Positions 22,709 to 30,430 of a stretch of DNA of 37,001 nt are shown here, in pieces. The DNA comes from a virus. The notes beneath the pieces were generated by a model, which ran no database searches, had not been told where the DNA came from, and saw only the letters and a program-made list of their open reading frames with translations. Numbering within the stretch: position 1 is the first letter of the stretch; each line of letters begins with the position of its first letter. The DNA lies in IMG/VR virus record IMGVR_UViG_3300044624_000832, positions 1-37,001 of that record; one strand, given 5' to 3'. The position numbers and the translations under genes were made by a program.

Positions 22709-24841
22709 TTAAGCCGTCAAGTCGCCAAAGACAACCCAGGTATTTTCTGCTCTTTTGAAAAGGGTGCACGAAGACCATTGGGTTCTCAGTTTTAATCCTG
22801 GTGTTGCGTTTACTGTTACTCCAGCAGCTCCAGCAATTGTTACCTGTCCTGTAGAAGTTTGAAGGATATCAATTGATGTTCCTACTGGGAAAGCTACTGC
22901 TGAGTTTAATGGGATAGTAATTGTTGTAGCACTTGCATTGGCAACTTCAATTAAGTCATCTCTCTCAGTTAGAGAAGAAAGTGTGTATGAAGCTGTCTTT
23001 TGAATAATAGGGGTACGTGATGGAACACCTTCAAGGGCCTGTGTTCCATCTGAAAACACAATTCCTGCGGCAGGAAGCGTTACAGTTCCTGTAAATGTTG
23101 GTGAGGCTAGAGGCGCCTTATCTCCTAGAGCAGCGGTAAGGCCTGAAATCTTAGACTGGGCAATTTCTGCTGATGCATTAATATCCCCGTCAACAATTGT
23201 TCCATCTGCAATCTTTGCTGATGTAATTGCCCCATCTGCAATAGAGAATGTATTACCAGTTAGTGTAAGTGCGCTACCTGCTAAGTATGTTCCAGCACCT
23301 GAGAACTGAACGAACTCTATAGCATCGGTTCCAATAGTTGCAGGGGTATTAATTTGTACCCACCCACTATTAGCCTGAGTGGTACCTTGGTCTACGAATA
23401 CGAAGTCACCAGAATCAACTTCTGCTGCTGTATCAAAATCTGTAGCACGAGTTGGTGCTCCATTTGGCTGAACAATGTAAATACCATTTTGAGATGCTGT
23501 ACTTTGATTCTTTACAAGAATTCTGTCGTTATGTGCAAGAGTTACTCCATCAAGAATATCGCCTGCCTCAACTTGACTGCTAAGGTTTACATTTTCAGTT
23601 GTTGCTGCTTTTACAGATGGATGAACATGAAGCCCTTCTACTGCAGAATCTACATATGCCTTAGTTGCTGCATGAAGAGATTCTGTTGGTGCACCTGATA
23701 GTGTAATTGCCCCTGTCATTGTTCCGCCAGCTAAAGCAAGTTTTGCTGCAAGGTCGGTAGTAAGGTCTGCAACCTTGGACTGGGCAATCGCGGCTGAGGC
23801 GTTAATGTCAGCATTTACAATTGTTCCATCTGCAATCTTTGCAGAAGTTACAGCGCTATCTGCAATTTTTCCTTCGGTGACTGCTAAATCTGCAATTTTC
23901 CCAGTAGTAACTGCAAGTCCACCAATTTCGTTAGTTCCAACTGAGTCATCACCCATCATTGACTGTGAAATTGTGTTTGCAGGAAGGACAACTGTTCCTG
24001 TGAAAGTCGGGCTAGCCAATGGTGCGTAAGTTGTAGCAGCAGTTGCAGAGGCAAGTTTGTTGTCTAAAGCTGTTTGTGTTGCTGTAGAGATGGGCTTGTT
24101 TGCATCTGAGGTGTTATCTACGTTTCCTAGTCCTACATCTGATTTAACTAGTCCAGCGGGGGTAGTAATTGTTTTATTTGTAAGAGTTTGAGTTCCAGTT
24201 GTTGTTACAAGAAGACTGGTATCTACTATCCCGTGTACATCTAAAGTGTCTGTACTGTGTGTACCAAGTGATGTAGAGACTGCGTTAGCGGCTGCTGTAT
24301 CAGCATATGATTTAGTTGCAAGGTCTGCTGTATCTGCAATTCCATGCACAGAAGTTGTGTCTGAGTTATGTGTTGAAACTGAGGTATCTGCATATGTCTT
24401 TGTAGCAAGTGTTGAAGTGTCTTCAATTCCATGCACTGAGGTTGTGTCTGAGTTATGCGTTCCTATTTCAGTTGTTACGTGCCCTTGTGTAGCTAGTGTT
24501 CCTGTTGCATCTGGAAGAGTCAGTGTTCTATCTGCTGTAGGGTCTGCTACTACAAGAGTAGTTTCAAAATCATTTGCGGTTGCGCCTTCAAATATAAGGT
24601 TGACACCAGTACCCAAAGACACTGTGCCAGTAAAACTAGGGTTAGCAATCGTAGCGTAGAGGCTTGCTGCAGCTGTTGGAGTTAGGGTGATATAAGGTAG
24701 AGAAGCCCAAGCTGTAAGACTGTCTCCAACTTTAAGCTTCTTACTGTCAGTTTCTACACCAACTTCACCTTCAAGAAGAATTGGGTTTGAAGCAGTCCAC
24801 TCAGCCGCAGTTCCTCTGCGTAGTAGGATATTAACTGCCAT
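22709..24841 (-). CDS. Long tail fibre / tropism protein
   Basis: A 710-residue fibre-like protein. Residues 1-52 (ILLRRGTAAEWTASNPILLE, then KLKVGDSLTAWASLPYI) match the N-terminal domain seen in many fibre and major-tropism-determinant-like proteins. The shaft has tandem repeats: four THNSDTTSVHGI-type units (about residues 125-205), paired GAITSAKIADGTIV/DGDINASA units, and a globular module with DRILVKNQSTASQNGIYIV (about residues 400-520). The C-terminus is a beta-rich head. A GTVTLPA-type repeat occurs three times. It would bind host receptors. The 94-residue gene before it overlaps by one base. Confidence 0.85.
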   Translation of the reverse strand: MAVNILLRRGTAAEWTASNPILLEGEVGVETDSKKLKVGDSLTAWASLPYITLTPTAAASLYATIANPSFTGTVSLGTGVNLIFEGATANDFETTLVVADPTADRTLTLPDATGTLATQGHVTTEIGTHNSDTTSVHGIEDTSTLATKTYADTSVSTHNSDTTSVHGIADTADLATKSYADTAAANAVSTSLGTHSTDTLDVHGIVDTSLLVTTTGTQTLTNKTITTPAGLVKSDVGLGNVDNTSDANKPISTATQTALDNKLASATAATTYAPLASPTFTGTVVLPANTISQSMMGDDSVGTNEIGGLAVTTGKIADLAVTEGKIADSAVTSAKIADGTIVNADINASAAIAQSKVADLTTDLAAKLALAGGTMTGAITLSGAPTESLHAATKAYVDSAVEGLHVHPSVKAATTENVNLSSQVEAGDILDGVTLAHNDRILVKNQSTASQNGIYIVQPNGAPTRATDFDTAAEVDSGDFVFVDQGTTQANSGWVQINTPATIGTDAIEFVQFSGAGTYLAGSALTLTGNTFSIADGAITSAKIADGTIVDGDINASAEIAQSKISGLTAALGDKAPLASPTFTGTVTLPAAGIVFSDGTQALEGVPSRTPIIQKTASYTLSSLTERDDLIEVANASATTITIPLNSAVAFPVGTSIDILQTSTGQVTIAGAAGVTVNATPGLKLRTQWSSCTLFKRAENTWVVFGDLTA

Positions 24842-25125
24842 TATGAAACCCCTCCGTCATAAGAACCTGTGTACTCCCCTGTAAATGTAGAATCTGGAGA
24901 CCCACCAAATACATTCGGCGTTCCTCCGTAGAACGACGCTGGTCTTCCACCATCTACTTGAAGCTGAGATGACCCACCAGTACCGACAATATCAATCCAA
25001 AGTGTACCATCATAGATTCTTAGTTTTAATGTGGTTGTATCAAAGTATAGGTCACCCGCTCGTTGGCCAACAGGCTCGCTGCCTTTAGCCAGTACGTTTA
25101 GAGGTACTAATGCCTTTGTACTCAT
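24841..25125 (-). CDS. Small fibre-associated protein (94 aa)
   Basis: A 94-residue protein with GDLYFDTTTLKLRIYDGTLW, which has the same Y-T-R-Y-GT-W pattern as the N-terminus of the 454-residue fibre (VYYNTASNEMRVYNGTIW). The C-terminal third is Gly/Ser/Tyr/Pro-rich with repeated FGG/YGG/GSP units and is probably disordered. It lies between two fibre genes and shares a base with the next. It may be a fibre-tip or joining segment. Confidence 0.55.
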   Translation of the reverse strand: MSTKALVPLNVLAKGSEPVGQRAGDLYFDTTTLKLRIYDGTLWIDIVGTGGSSQLQVDGGRPASFYGGTPNVFGGSPDSTFTGEYTGSYDGGVS

Positions 25126-25130
25126 TTATA

Positions 25131-26495
25131 TTACCCGATTACAACTACTCTGTAGGCGTTAGATGTTGGTGCAGATGCAAAGCCAAGTGTTACAGTGGAT
25201 GTTGTTGCTCGCACGTTATCTACAATAACTTCTTCTCCAGTAGCCACTTCATAAACTTGAACGTGAACATCTAGTGTTCCTAGGTTGTGAGTGACTGTGT
25301 ATGAAGTAGCTGAAGTTGAAAGTGTGGTTGAGTACTTTCGGGCTACTACGGTTGCATCAACAGAGATGGTGTTGGTTCCAACGACGATACCGTTACCAGC
25401 ACCAATTGCAAAACCGTTAGCGTCTGTAGCAGCACCTGAGTTGGCAGCAAGCTTGATAGAACCGCCACCAGCAGCTGTTTGAAGACCACCTGTAGAAAGT
25501 GGGGCAAACGTGAAGTTAGTTCCTGTAAGAAGAACGCCGTTAGAGGCTGTGTAAGTTCCAGCTCCTGAGAACTGTGCAAAAGTAAGAGCAGTAGTTCCTA
25601 GCGTAATAGCGTCGTCAGTAGTTAATACCCATCCGCTATTTCCGTTTACTGTACCTTCGCTAACAAAAGCGAACATTCCAGCAGTTACGTCTGCGCTTAC
25701 GTTGGCGTCTAGCGCACGGTCTGGAGCTCCAGAGGCTTTAACTACATAGATACCGTTTTCAGAGCCAGTAGACTGGTTCTTAACAAGAATTCGGTCACCA
25801 GTAGCAAGAGTTACCCCATCAAGAGTATCTCCATTTTCAAGGTCTGTAGATAAAGTTACTGCTGCAGTTGTAGCTGCACGAACAGAGGCCTTAACATCAA
25901 GGCCCTGGGCAACAGAATCAACGTAGTTCTTAGTTGCAGCATCTTGTGCGCTTACTGGGTCTGCTACGTTGGTGATTAGCTGGCTGTTCATTGAGAACGA
26001 GCTGGTTGGAGCTGTTAAATCTGTAACCTTGTTGGTTGTAAGGATTACTGTTCCGCTAGCGTCAGGAAGAGTGATTGTGCGGTCAGCGGTTGGGTCAGTT
26101 GCAGTAAGTGTGGTTTCGTTACCGTCTGCTGTAGAACCTTCAAATACAATTGAAGAGTCTAGAGAGACAACACCTGTGAAGACAGGGTTAGCAAGAGGAG
26201 CCTTTAGGTCAAGTTGACCTTGAATACCTGAGGTAACACCATCTACATAGTTAAGCTCTGTAGTGGTAAGGGTTGCGCCATCAAGGATGTTGATTTCTGC
26301 AGCATCTGCGGTTACGCCGTTAAGTCCAACAGCTTCCCAGATAGTGCCGTTATAAACACGCATTTCATTAGAAGCGGTGTTGTAGTAAACCTGGCCTGTT
26401 ACAGGACTTGCTGGGTCTGTTGCTAGATTTTGAATACGAGCATTTTGAAGCTCGTTCTTCGTCAAATCAAGTGACGTTAAAAATTTACGTGCCAT
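25131..26495 (-). CDS. Tail fibre protein (454 aa)
   Basis: A fibre protein with an N-terminal attachment segment (MARKFLTSLDLTKNELQNAR), a beta-strand shaft (DPTADRTITLPDASGTVIL and LTTTELNYVDGV units), the shared DRILVKNQSTGSENGIYVV module (about residues 200-310), and a C-terminal THNLGTLDVHVQVY domain of the type found in the neighbouring 100-residue protein. It shares modules with the 710-residue fibre, so the two probably arose by duplication. The RBS is AAGGAGAAAAG. Confidence 0.82.
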   Translation of the reverse strand: MARKFLTSLDLTKNELQNARIQNLATDPASPVTGQVYYNTASNEMRVYNGTIWEAVGLNGVTADAAEINILDGATLTTTELNYVDGVTSGIQGQLDLKAPLANPVFTGVVSLDSSIVFEGSTADGNETTLTATDPTADRTITLPDASGTVILTTNKVTDLTAPTSSFSMNSQLITNVADPVSAQDAATKNYVDSVAQGLDVKASVRAATTAAVTLSTDLENGDTLDGVTLATGDRILVKNQSTGSENGIYVVKASGAPDRALDANVSADVTAGMFAFVSEGTVNGNSGWVLTTDDAITLGTTALTFAQFSGAGTYTASNGVLLTGTNFTFAPLSTGGLQTAAGGGSIKLAANSGAATDANGFAIGAGNGIVVGTNTISVDATVVARKYSTTLSTSATSYTVTHNLGTLDVHVQVYEVATGEEVIVDNVRATTSTVTLGFASAPTSNAYRVVVIG

Positions 26496-26508
26496 TTATC
26501 TTTTCTCC

Positions 26509-26811
26509 TTAGGAAAGGTACGCTCTGCCGCTGAATGCCCCGGTGAAAGTTATCGTAAGGGACATGGTGCTCGTGTAGGCTATTTCACCTTCAACGATTG
26601 ACCCGCCCGAGTCCTGAACAGTTACGTTTGGATACCAACCAAGGTTGTGAGTTATAACCCACACAGCCGAAGATGTTCCCTGAGTATGATGATACGCCAC
26701 CGAGGGTTGATTTATGCCCCCAACTGTAATTTGGTTTAAGGTGACCGCAGGCGATGCTGGTGGGGTTACCTGCACAACTACTTGGCCGTTTACTGGGATA
26801 AGTCCGCTCAT
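26509..26811 (-). CDS. Small fibre-tip-like protein (HNLG domain)
   Basis: A 100-residue beta-rich protein. Its second half (WVITHNLGWYPNVTVQD ... FSGRAYLS) is a domain often at the C-terminus of fibre proteins, with the HNLG turn and a final Gly-Ala-Tyr strand. The first half is a Val/Pro/Thr-rich extended arm. It starts one base after the connector-like gene stops. It may be a short fibre or adaptor. Confidence 0.6.
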   Translation of the reverse strand: MSGLIPVNGQVVVQVTPPASPAVTLNQITVGGINQPSVAYHHTQGTSSAVWVITHNLGWYPNVTVQDSGGSIVEGEIAYTSTMSLTITFTGAFSGRAYLS

Positions 26812-26812
26812 A

Positions 26813-27871
26813 TTAATCCAATGTCACTTGTTGGGTTACAAATACTTGCCCGCGAATATAGGTCTGTTCGAAGGTTGCATCTGTTGTACTTGTGGCCTGA
26901 AGGTCCCAGAAGGCTCGTGCTGGTAAATACTTAGTAGCCGACGGAGGCATCGTCAAACGAATACGGCCGTTAGCCGCGTCAACTTTATCAATCGTAAATG
27001 TGGCGTAAAGTGCAGGGGCGTTTGGATAAGTTCTAACTTGAGCTTTAAAAGTAAGCGCTGTGACATCAAAGGGGAAGTCAAATTCGCCAGACCATGAGTC
27101 GCCCTGATAAAGCGCAATATCGTAAACACCCGCGTAAGTAGGCATTGGCTTACGTCCCTTGAGGTCGTTCTGAATAAAGACGCGCTCTGGTCTACGGGAG
27201 TCATCAATCTCTTGAGCCAAGTACATAGGTACGAGCTTGTTAGTAAGGCGAGAAACACGGCGAAGTGTTCCCATCTCAATACGCCAAATTCCAATGTTAA
27301 GCGCAGAGGAAAGCTGCTTGTACTGGTCAGTTCTAGATTGAATCATCTGAGTAAGCTGTCGGTATCTATCGGAGCGAGGAATCATAACCCCGTCTGGTGA
27401 AGATATATTAATATCAAATGCAGAGTCTGTAGCAAGCGCCCATAGAGCTTCAATTGTTGACAGAATTGCAAGTGGGTACTCTTCAACTGGCGGAAGCATG
27501 GCAATCGTCATCTGGCTTCCGTAGCCGTCTGTTCTTTCAAAGGTATGCTGTTCAACCGCAGTATTAACGAACCGTGTGATATCTGAGTCTGTAAAGTATC
27601 GGTAATGGGTTCCAACTACCGAGATTGCAGCGTTAAGGGCTGGGGCAGTTACAAAAGTAATAATGCCTAAATCTTGCTGAACTGTGTACCCGGCAGGGGT
27701 AGCTACTGGGCTACCAGCTACTGTAACTAAAAGAGTTGTGTTTTCAACAGGCTTCTTTTTTAAGTCAAAAACTTTAGTAGTTCCGTCGCCTGTTGCGGTG
27801 TAGGTAAACTGAGTTGGCAGGTCGCCTAGCTCAAGCCTTACTCTAGACACTAGGTCTGCTAATACAGCCAC
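26813..27871 (-). CDS. Head-tail connector-like protein with Ig-like C-terminal domain
   Basis: A 352-residue protein. The N-terminal 215 residues start VLADLVSRVRLELGDLPTQF and contain helices with FTDSDITRFVNTAVEQHTF and EALWALATDSA, the pattern of head-completion adaptor proteins. The C-terminal 115 residues (YQGDSWSGEFDFPFDVTAL ... RAFWDLQAT) look like a beta-sandwich domain found in phage structural proteins. Such fusions are unusual but plausible for a neck or whisker attachment. The gene follows a hairpin terminator and lies before the fibre genes. Confidence 0.6.
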   Translation of the reverse strand: MAVLADLVSRVRLELGDLPTQFTYTATGDGTTKVFDLKKKPVENTTLLVTVAGSPVATPAGYTVQQDLGIITFVTAPALNAAISVVGTHYRYFTDSDITRFVNTAVEQHTFERTDGYGSQMTIAMLPPVEEYPLAILSTIEALWALATDSAFDINISSPDGVMIPRSDRYRQLTQMIQSRTDQYKQLSSALNIGIWRIEMGTLRRVSRLTNKLVPMYLAQEIDDSRRPERVFIQNDLKGRKPMPTYAGVYDIALYQGDSWSGEFDFPFDVTALTFKAQVRTYPNAPALYATFTIDKVDAANGRIRLTMPPSATKYLPARAFWDLQATSTTDATFEQTYIRGQVFVTQQVTLD

Positions 27872-27915
27872 TAACCACTCCTAACGTAACTAATCTAATG
27901 GTAGCGGTTACGGCC

Positions 27916-27963
27916 AAAAAAACTTGATAAACGAAACAGCGGGGGGAAGACCGCTGCTTCGTT
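27916..27963 (-). terminator. Hairpin terminator after capsid-associated gene
   Basis: Minus-strand arms at 27963-27951 and 27942-27930 form 13 pairs with one mismatch and an eight-base loop. Seven T residues follow after about seven bases (27922-27916). It lies just downstream of the gene ending at 27970, and the next gene begins 45 bases on. Confidence 0.75.
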
Positions 27964-27969
27964 AACCAA

Positions 27970-28335
27970 TTAAATATTGGCTGCTAAGTAGCCTTTTTCT
28001 TTTAAATGTTCAGCTACTGAACGTGTAACTTCGTACTTCTGACCTGGCTTAAAGCTAAAGTTGTTTCCAGCTCCAAGAGTCATGTTTTCAATGTTTTCTA
28101 CAACACGGATAATTACTGTGTCGTCTTGCTTACCTACCCGGTCTACTGTGTCAACGATAACTGTTTGACGGTCAGGCTTGGTAGCGTCAATAACTTGTGT
28201 TTCTGCTTGAATAGCAGCAGTTGCTGTTGCTAGTGACATTTCTTCGGCTCTCTTAGCTGTTTCATCTGAGAACTGGTCTGCTAGCTCATCACGGCTACGG
28301 CCTGTGACGTCTGTTGGTGATTTCTTTGTTGCCAT
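27970..28335 (-). CDS. Small capsid-associated protein (121 aa)
   Basis: The start is the ATG at 28335 (MATKKSPTDVTGRS) because GGAGG stands seven bases upstream; a longer reading to 28407 crosses a hairpin. Residues 1-60 are helical and charged, and the C-terminal half is a small beta domain (TVIIRVVENIENMTL ... KPGQKYEVTRSVAEHL) as in short head-decoration or capsid-associated proteins. It directly follows the capsid gene, so a virion role is likely. Exact family unknown. Confidence 0.6.
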   Translation of the reverse strand: MATKKSPTDVTGRSRDELADQFSDETAKRAEEMSLATATAAIQAETQVIDATKPDRQTVIVDTVDRVGKQDDTVIIRVVENIENMTLGAGNNFSFKPGQKYEVTRSVAEHLKEKGYLAANI

Positions 28336-28372
28336 TTGTATCCTCCGGTTTAGTAAATGAGTTTGTGTTGGA

Positions 28373-28396
28373 GCGGGGAGTTTTAAGGCTCCCCGC
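28373..28396 (-). other. GC-rich hairpin after the capsid gene
   Basis: GCGGGGAG and CTCCCCGC form a perfect eight-pair stem with an eight-base loop between capsid gene and next gene. No T-run follows on either strand, so it is not a standard terminator. It may protect the 3' end of capsid mRNA or be an RNA-processing site. Confidence 0.65.
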
Positions 28397-28422
28397 CCAA
28401 CCTTCAAGATATTAAGTTGTGA

Positions 28423-29493
28423 TTAGTTGGTTTCTGCAATAACTACAGCCTGGTCAGTGATTAGACCAAGTCCGAAGATTGAGTACCAAGCAAGTGCATG
28501 CTCACGACCGAAGTCAAGAATACCGCCATCGCGGAGTTCGACTGGAAGAGAGATTGCGTGACCGAATGCGTTATCTCCAATGAAGATAGATGCATAGCGG
28601 TCTGAACCACCGTTACCTGTCTTTGTAGCAGGTGTGATGTATCCACCACCAGCAGCAACTGTTGGGTTAGCAACTGTTGTGTCTGTTGTGTAAGAAGTAC
28701 CAGCACCACCAGCGACCTTTAGGACCTGTGTGGTTTCGATGAATACGCAGTCGTACAAACGACCGATTTCACCGAGCATGAAGTTACCAGGTGCTGCGTA
28801 CTTGGTTACTTCGATGAACTCTGGATTGTCGCGTAGCTTACGTGACTGGTGTGGGTGAACGAATGCAACATATGTCTCACCAAGGCGAGGAATATTCTTT
28901 GTTGCAAGGCTCTCTACTGCGTCCTTCACAGTGTGAGGTGTCATGAAGTATGAACCTGTCATTGCAGCACGGTTTGCTGCGGTTGTTCCGTCTGCGTACC
29001 AGCTGTTAACAGCTGTTAGTGCTGAGCGGTCTTCACCGTAGATTACTGATGTTGCTGCATAGAGTGTGTCGCGTGACAACTGGTCAAGATAGATTGCCAT
29101 GTTACGACCAAGAAGGCGTGAGGCTGAAGCCATTACGTCATCGAATGAAGCATTGAGCAATAGCTCAGATACAGCAAGAGCATAACCATGCTCAGTTACT
29201 GTGATTGAGAACTGCTGTGCTGTAAGTGCGTTTGTCTGCATACGTACACCTTCGACAAGTGCTGAAGCAAAGCCGAGGTTGTTGTAACGCATGAAGTTGA
29301 TTTGAAGACCTGGTGCAACACCAAGTTCTGTCTTCTTTACTGCAAACTGCTCAAAGCGCAAGATTGGCATGGCCTGGAAAAGAATTTCCTTTGACCAAAT
29401 AGTCTGAATTGCTTGAGTCAGCTGTGTATTAGTACCTGAATAGGCGGTTGGGGACGCAGCGAGATTGCCGGTACCCGTAATACCAGATGCCAT
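28423..29493 (-). CDS. Major capsid protein (N4-gp56-like, HK97 fold)
   Basis: A 356-residue protein right after the scaffold gene. It has LTQAIQTIWSKEILFQAMP, INFMRYNNLGFASALVEG, TVTEHGYALAVSELLL and FVHPHQSRKLRDNPEF, which together are the signature of the N4-gp56 major capsid family. The C-terminal LRDGGILDFGREHALAWYSIFG is also typical. AAGGAG precedes the ATG. No protease gene lies between portal and capsid, and the N-terminus shows no long cleavable region, so processing may not occur. Confidence 0.92.
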   Translation of the reverse strand: MASGITGTGNLAASPTAYSGTNTQLTQAIQTIWSKEILFQAMPILRFEQFAVKKTELGVAPGLQINFMRYNNLGFASALVEGVRMQTNALTAQQFSITVTEHGYALAVSELLLNASFDDVMASASRLLGRNMAIYLDQLSRDTLYAATSVIYGEDRSALTAVNSWYADGTTAANRAAMTGSYFMTPHTVKDAVESLATKNIPRLGETYVAFVHPHQSRKLRDNPEFIEVTKYAAPGNFMLGEIGRLYDCVFIETTQVLKVAGGAGTSYTTDTTVANPTVAAGGGYITPATKTGNGGSDRYASIFIGDNAFGHAISLPVELRDGGILDFGREHALAWYSIFGLGLITDQAVVIAETN

Positions 29494-29527
29494 TTATTTA
29501 ACTCCTTAGTTGGATTTGGATTTGGGG

Positions 29528-30310
29528 TTACCCGAACAGTCCCTTTGTCTTCCCTTGTGCACTTGGGCTCAAGAGTCGACCACGATATTTAGCGTATTCA
29601 TCCATTGACATTGACGCAATATCTTGCGCCGTTAAGTTTTTTTGCTCCGAATTGGTGTCCAAAGGTCCGGCTCCAGGAGGCAAGGTTGCCCTTGTTCCTG
29701 TCATTTCCCGGCGTGCATTCTGCATTGCAGACTGCGCCGACTCGAGAATTCTAGTTGAGCGCTCTTTCAAGCTCTCTATGCTTGCATCAACTTCTTCAAT
29801 AGTGTTTCCACTAATCAAGTCAACAAGCTCTGGCATGATGTTGTCACGCTCAGCTTCGAGCTTCTGTGCTCGGTAGTTCTGAAGTTCTGCGTATGTGCGT
29901 TCACGTTCTAGAAGTGCAAAAGCAGTTTCGCGTTCTTGACGCTCATGCTCTAGCTGTTCTTGCCATTCTTTTTCTTTCTTAGCTAGTAGGTCACGAACTT
30001 CTAGTTCGGACTCTTCCTTAGCTTTTTGCTCCTGAGCAATACGAGCTTGACGCTCTGCTTCTTCATTTGCAATTCGATTGGCTTCTTCTTCTCGACTGCG
30101 CTTCAATACATCAACTTCTTCCTTAAGCTTTTCAATCTGAGGATAAAGTTTTTCTTTTTCCTGAGAGCGAACCTTAGCAAGGTCGTCTTCTGTATAAAAT
30201 TTTGTAGTTTGCGTGTTAACAACTGATGCGTCAGCATCAGAGATATTCATAACTGGGGTTACTCCTGCTTCGGCCGCGAAAGCCTCTGCGTTTACTTCTG
30301 CAGTATCCAT
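29528..30310 (-). CDS. Capsid scaffold protein
   Basis: About 260 residues with a long coiled coil: residues about 40-170 are Glu/Lys/Arg-rich with regular heptads (IEKLKEEVDVLKRSREEEAN ... EKEWQEQLEHERQERETAF). Scaffolds with this composition lie between portal and capsid. The short C-terminal segment (SMDEYAKYRGRLL) resembles a capsid-binding helix. I favour the second Met (30310), with AAAGGA eight bases upstream, over the Met at 30319, which has no spacing to the RBS. Confidence 0.85.
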   Translation of the reverse strand: MDTAEVNAEAFAAEAGVTPVMNISDADASVVNTQTTKFYTEDDLAKVRSQEKEKLYPQIEKLKEEVDVLKRSREEEANRIANEEAERQARIAQEQKAKEESELEVRDLLAKKEKEWQEQLEHERQERETAFALLERERTYAELQNYRAQKLEAERDNIMPELVDLISGNTIEEVDASIESLKERSTRILESAQSAMQNARREMTGTRATLPPGAGPLDTNSEQKNLTAQDIASMSMDEYAKYRGRLLSPSAQGKTKGLFG

Positions 30311-30378
30311 TCCATACATCCTTTTATCCTAGGGGTCGTTGTCCGATTTAAATCACATATGACCAAACGTTGTCTTTC

Positions 30379-30430
30379 AGTAAACAATTTTTGCTTGTTT
30401 AGCCAGACTTGTCAGCCTAAACTGTTTACT
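30379..30430 (-). other. Competing inverted repeats between portal and scaffold
   Basis: Arms TAAACAA (30381-30387) and TTGTTTA (30395-30401) form one hairpin. AGTAAACA (30379-30386) and TGTTTACT (30423-30430) form a larger one, and GTTTAG with CTAAAC a third. They cannot all form together. The outer arm overlaps the portal stop codon. No T-run follows. This may regulate portal-scaffold ratio or be an RNA-processing site. Confidence 0.5.

Noticed and set aside
24246-24659. 137-codon plus-strand open frame in the long fibre gene
   Set aside because: It is antisense to a repetitive, clearly coding fibre shaft. The Val/Ser/Ala-rich translation mirrors the repeats, and no RBS or family motif supports it.
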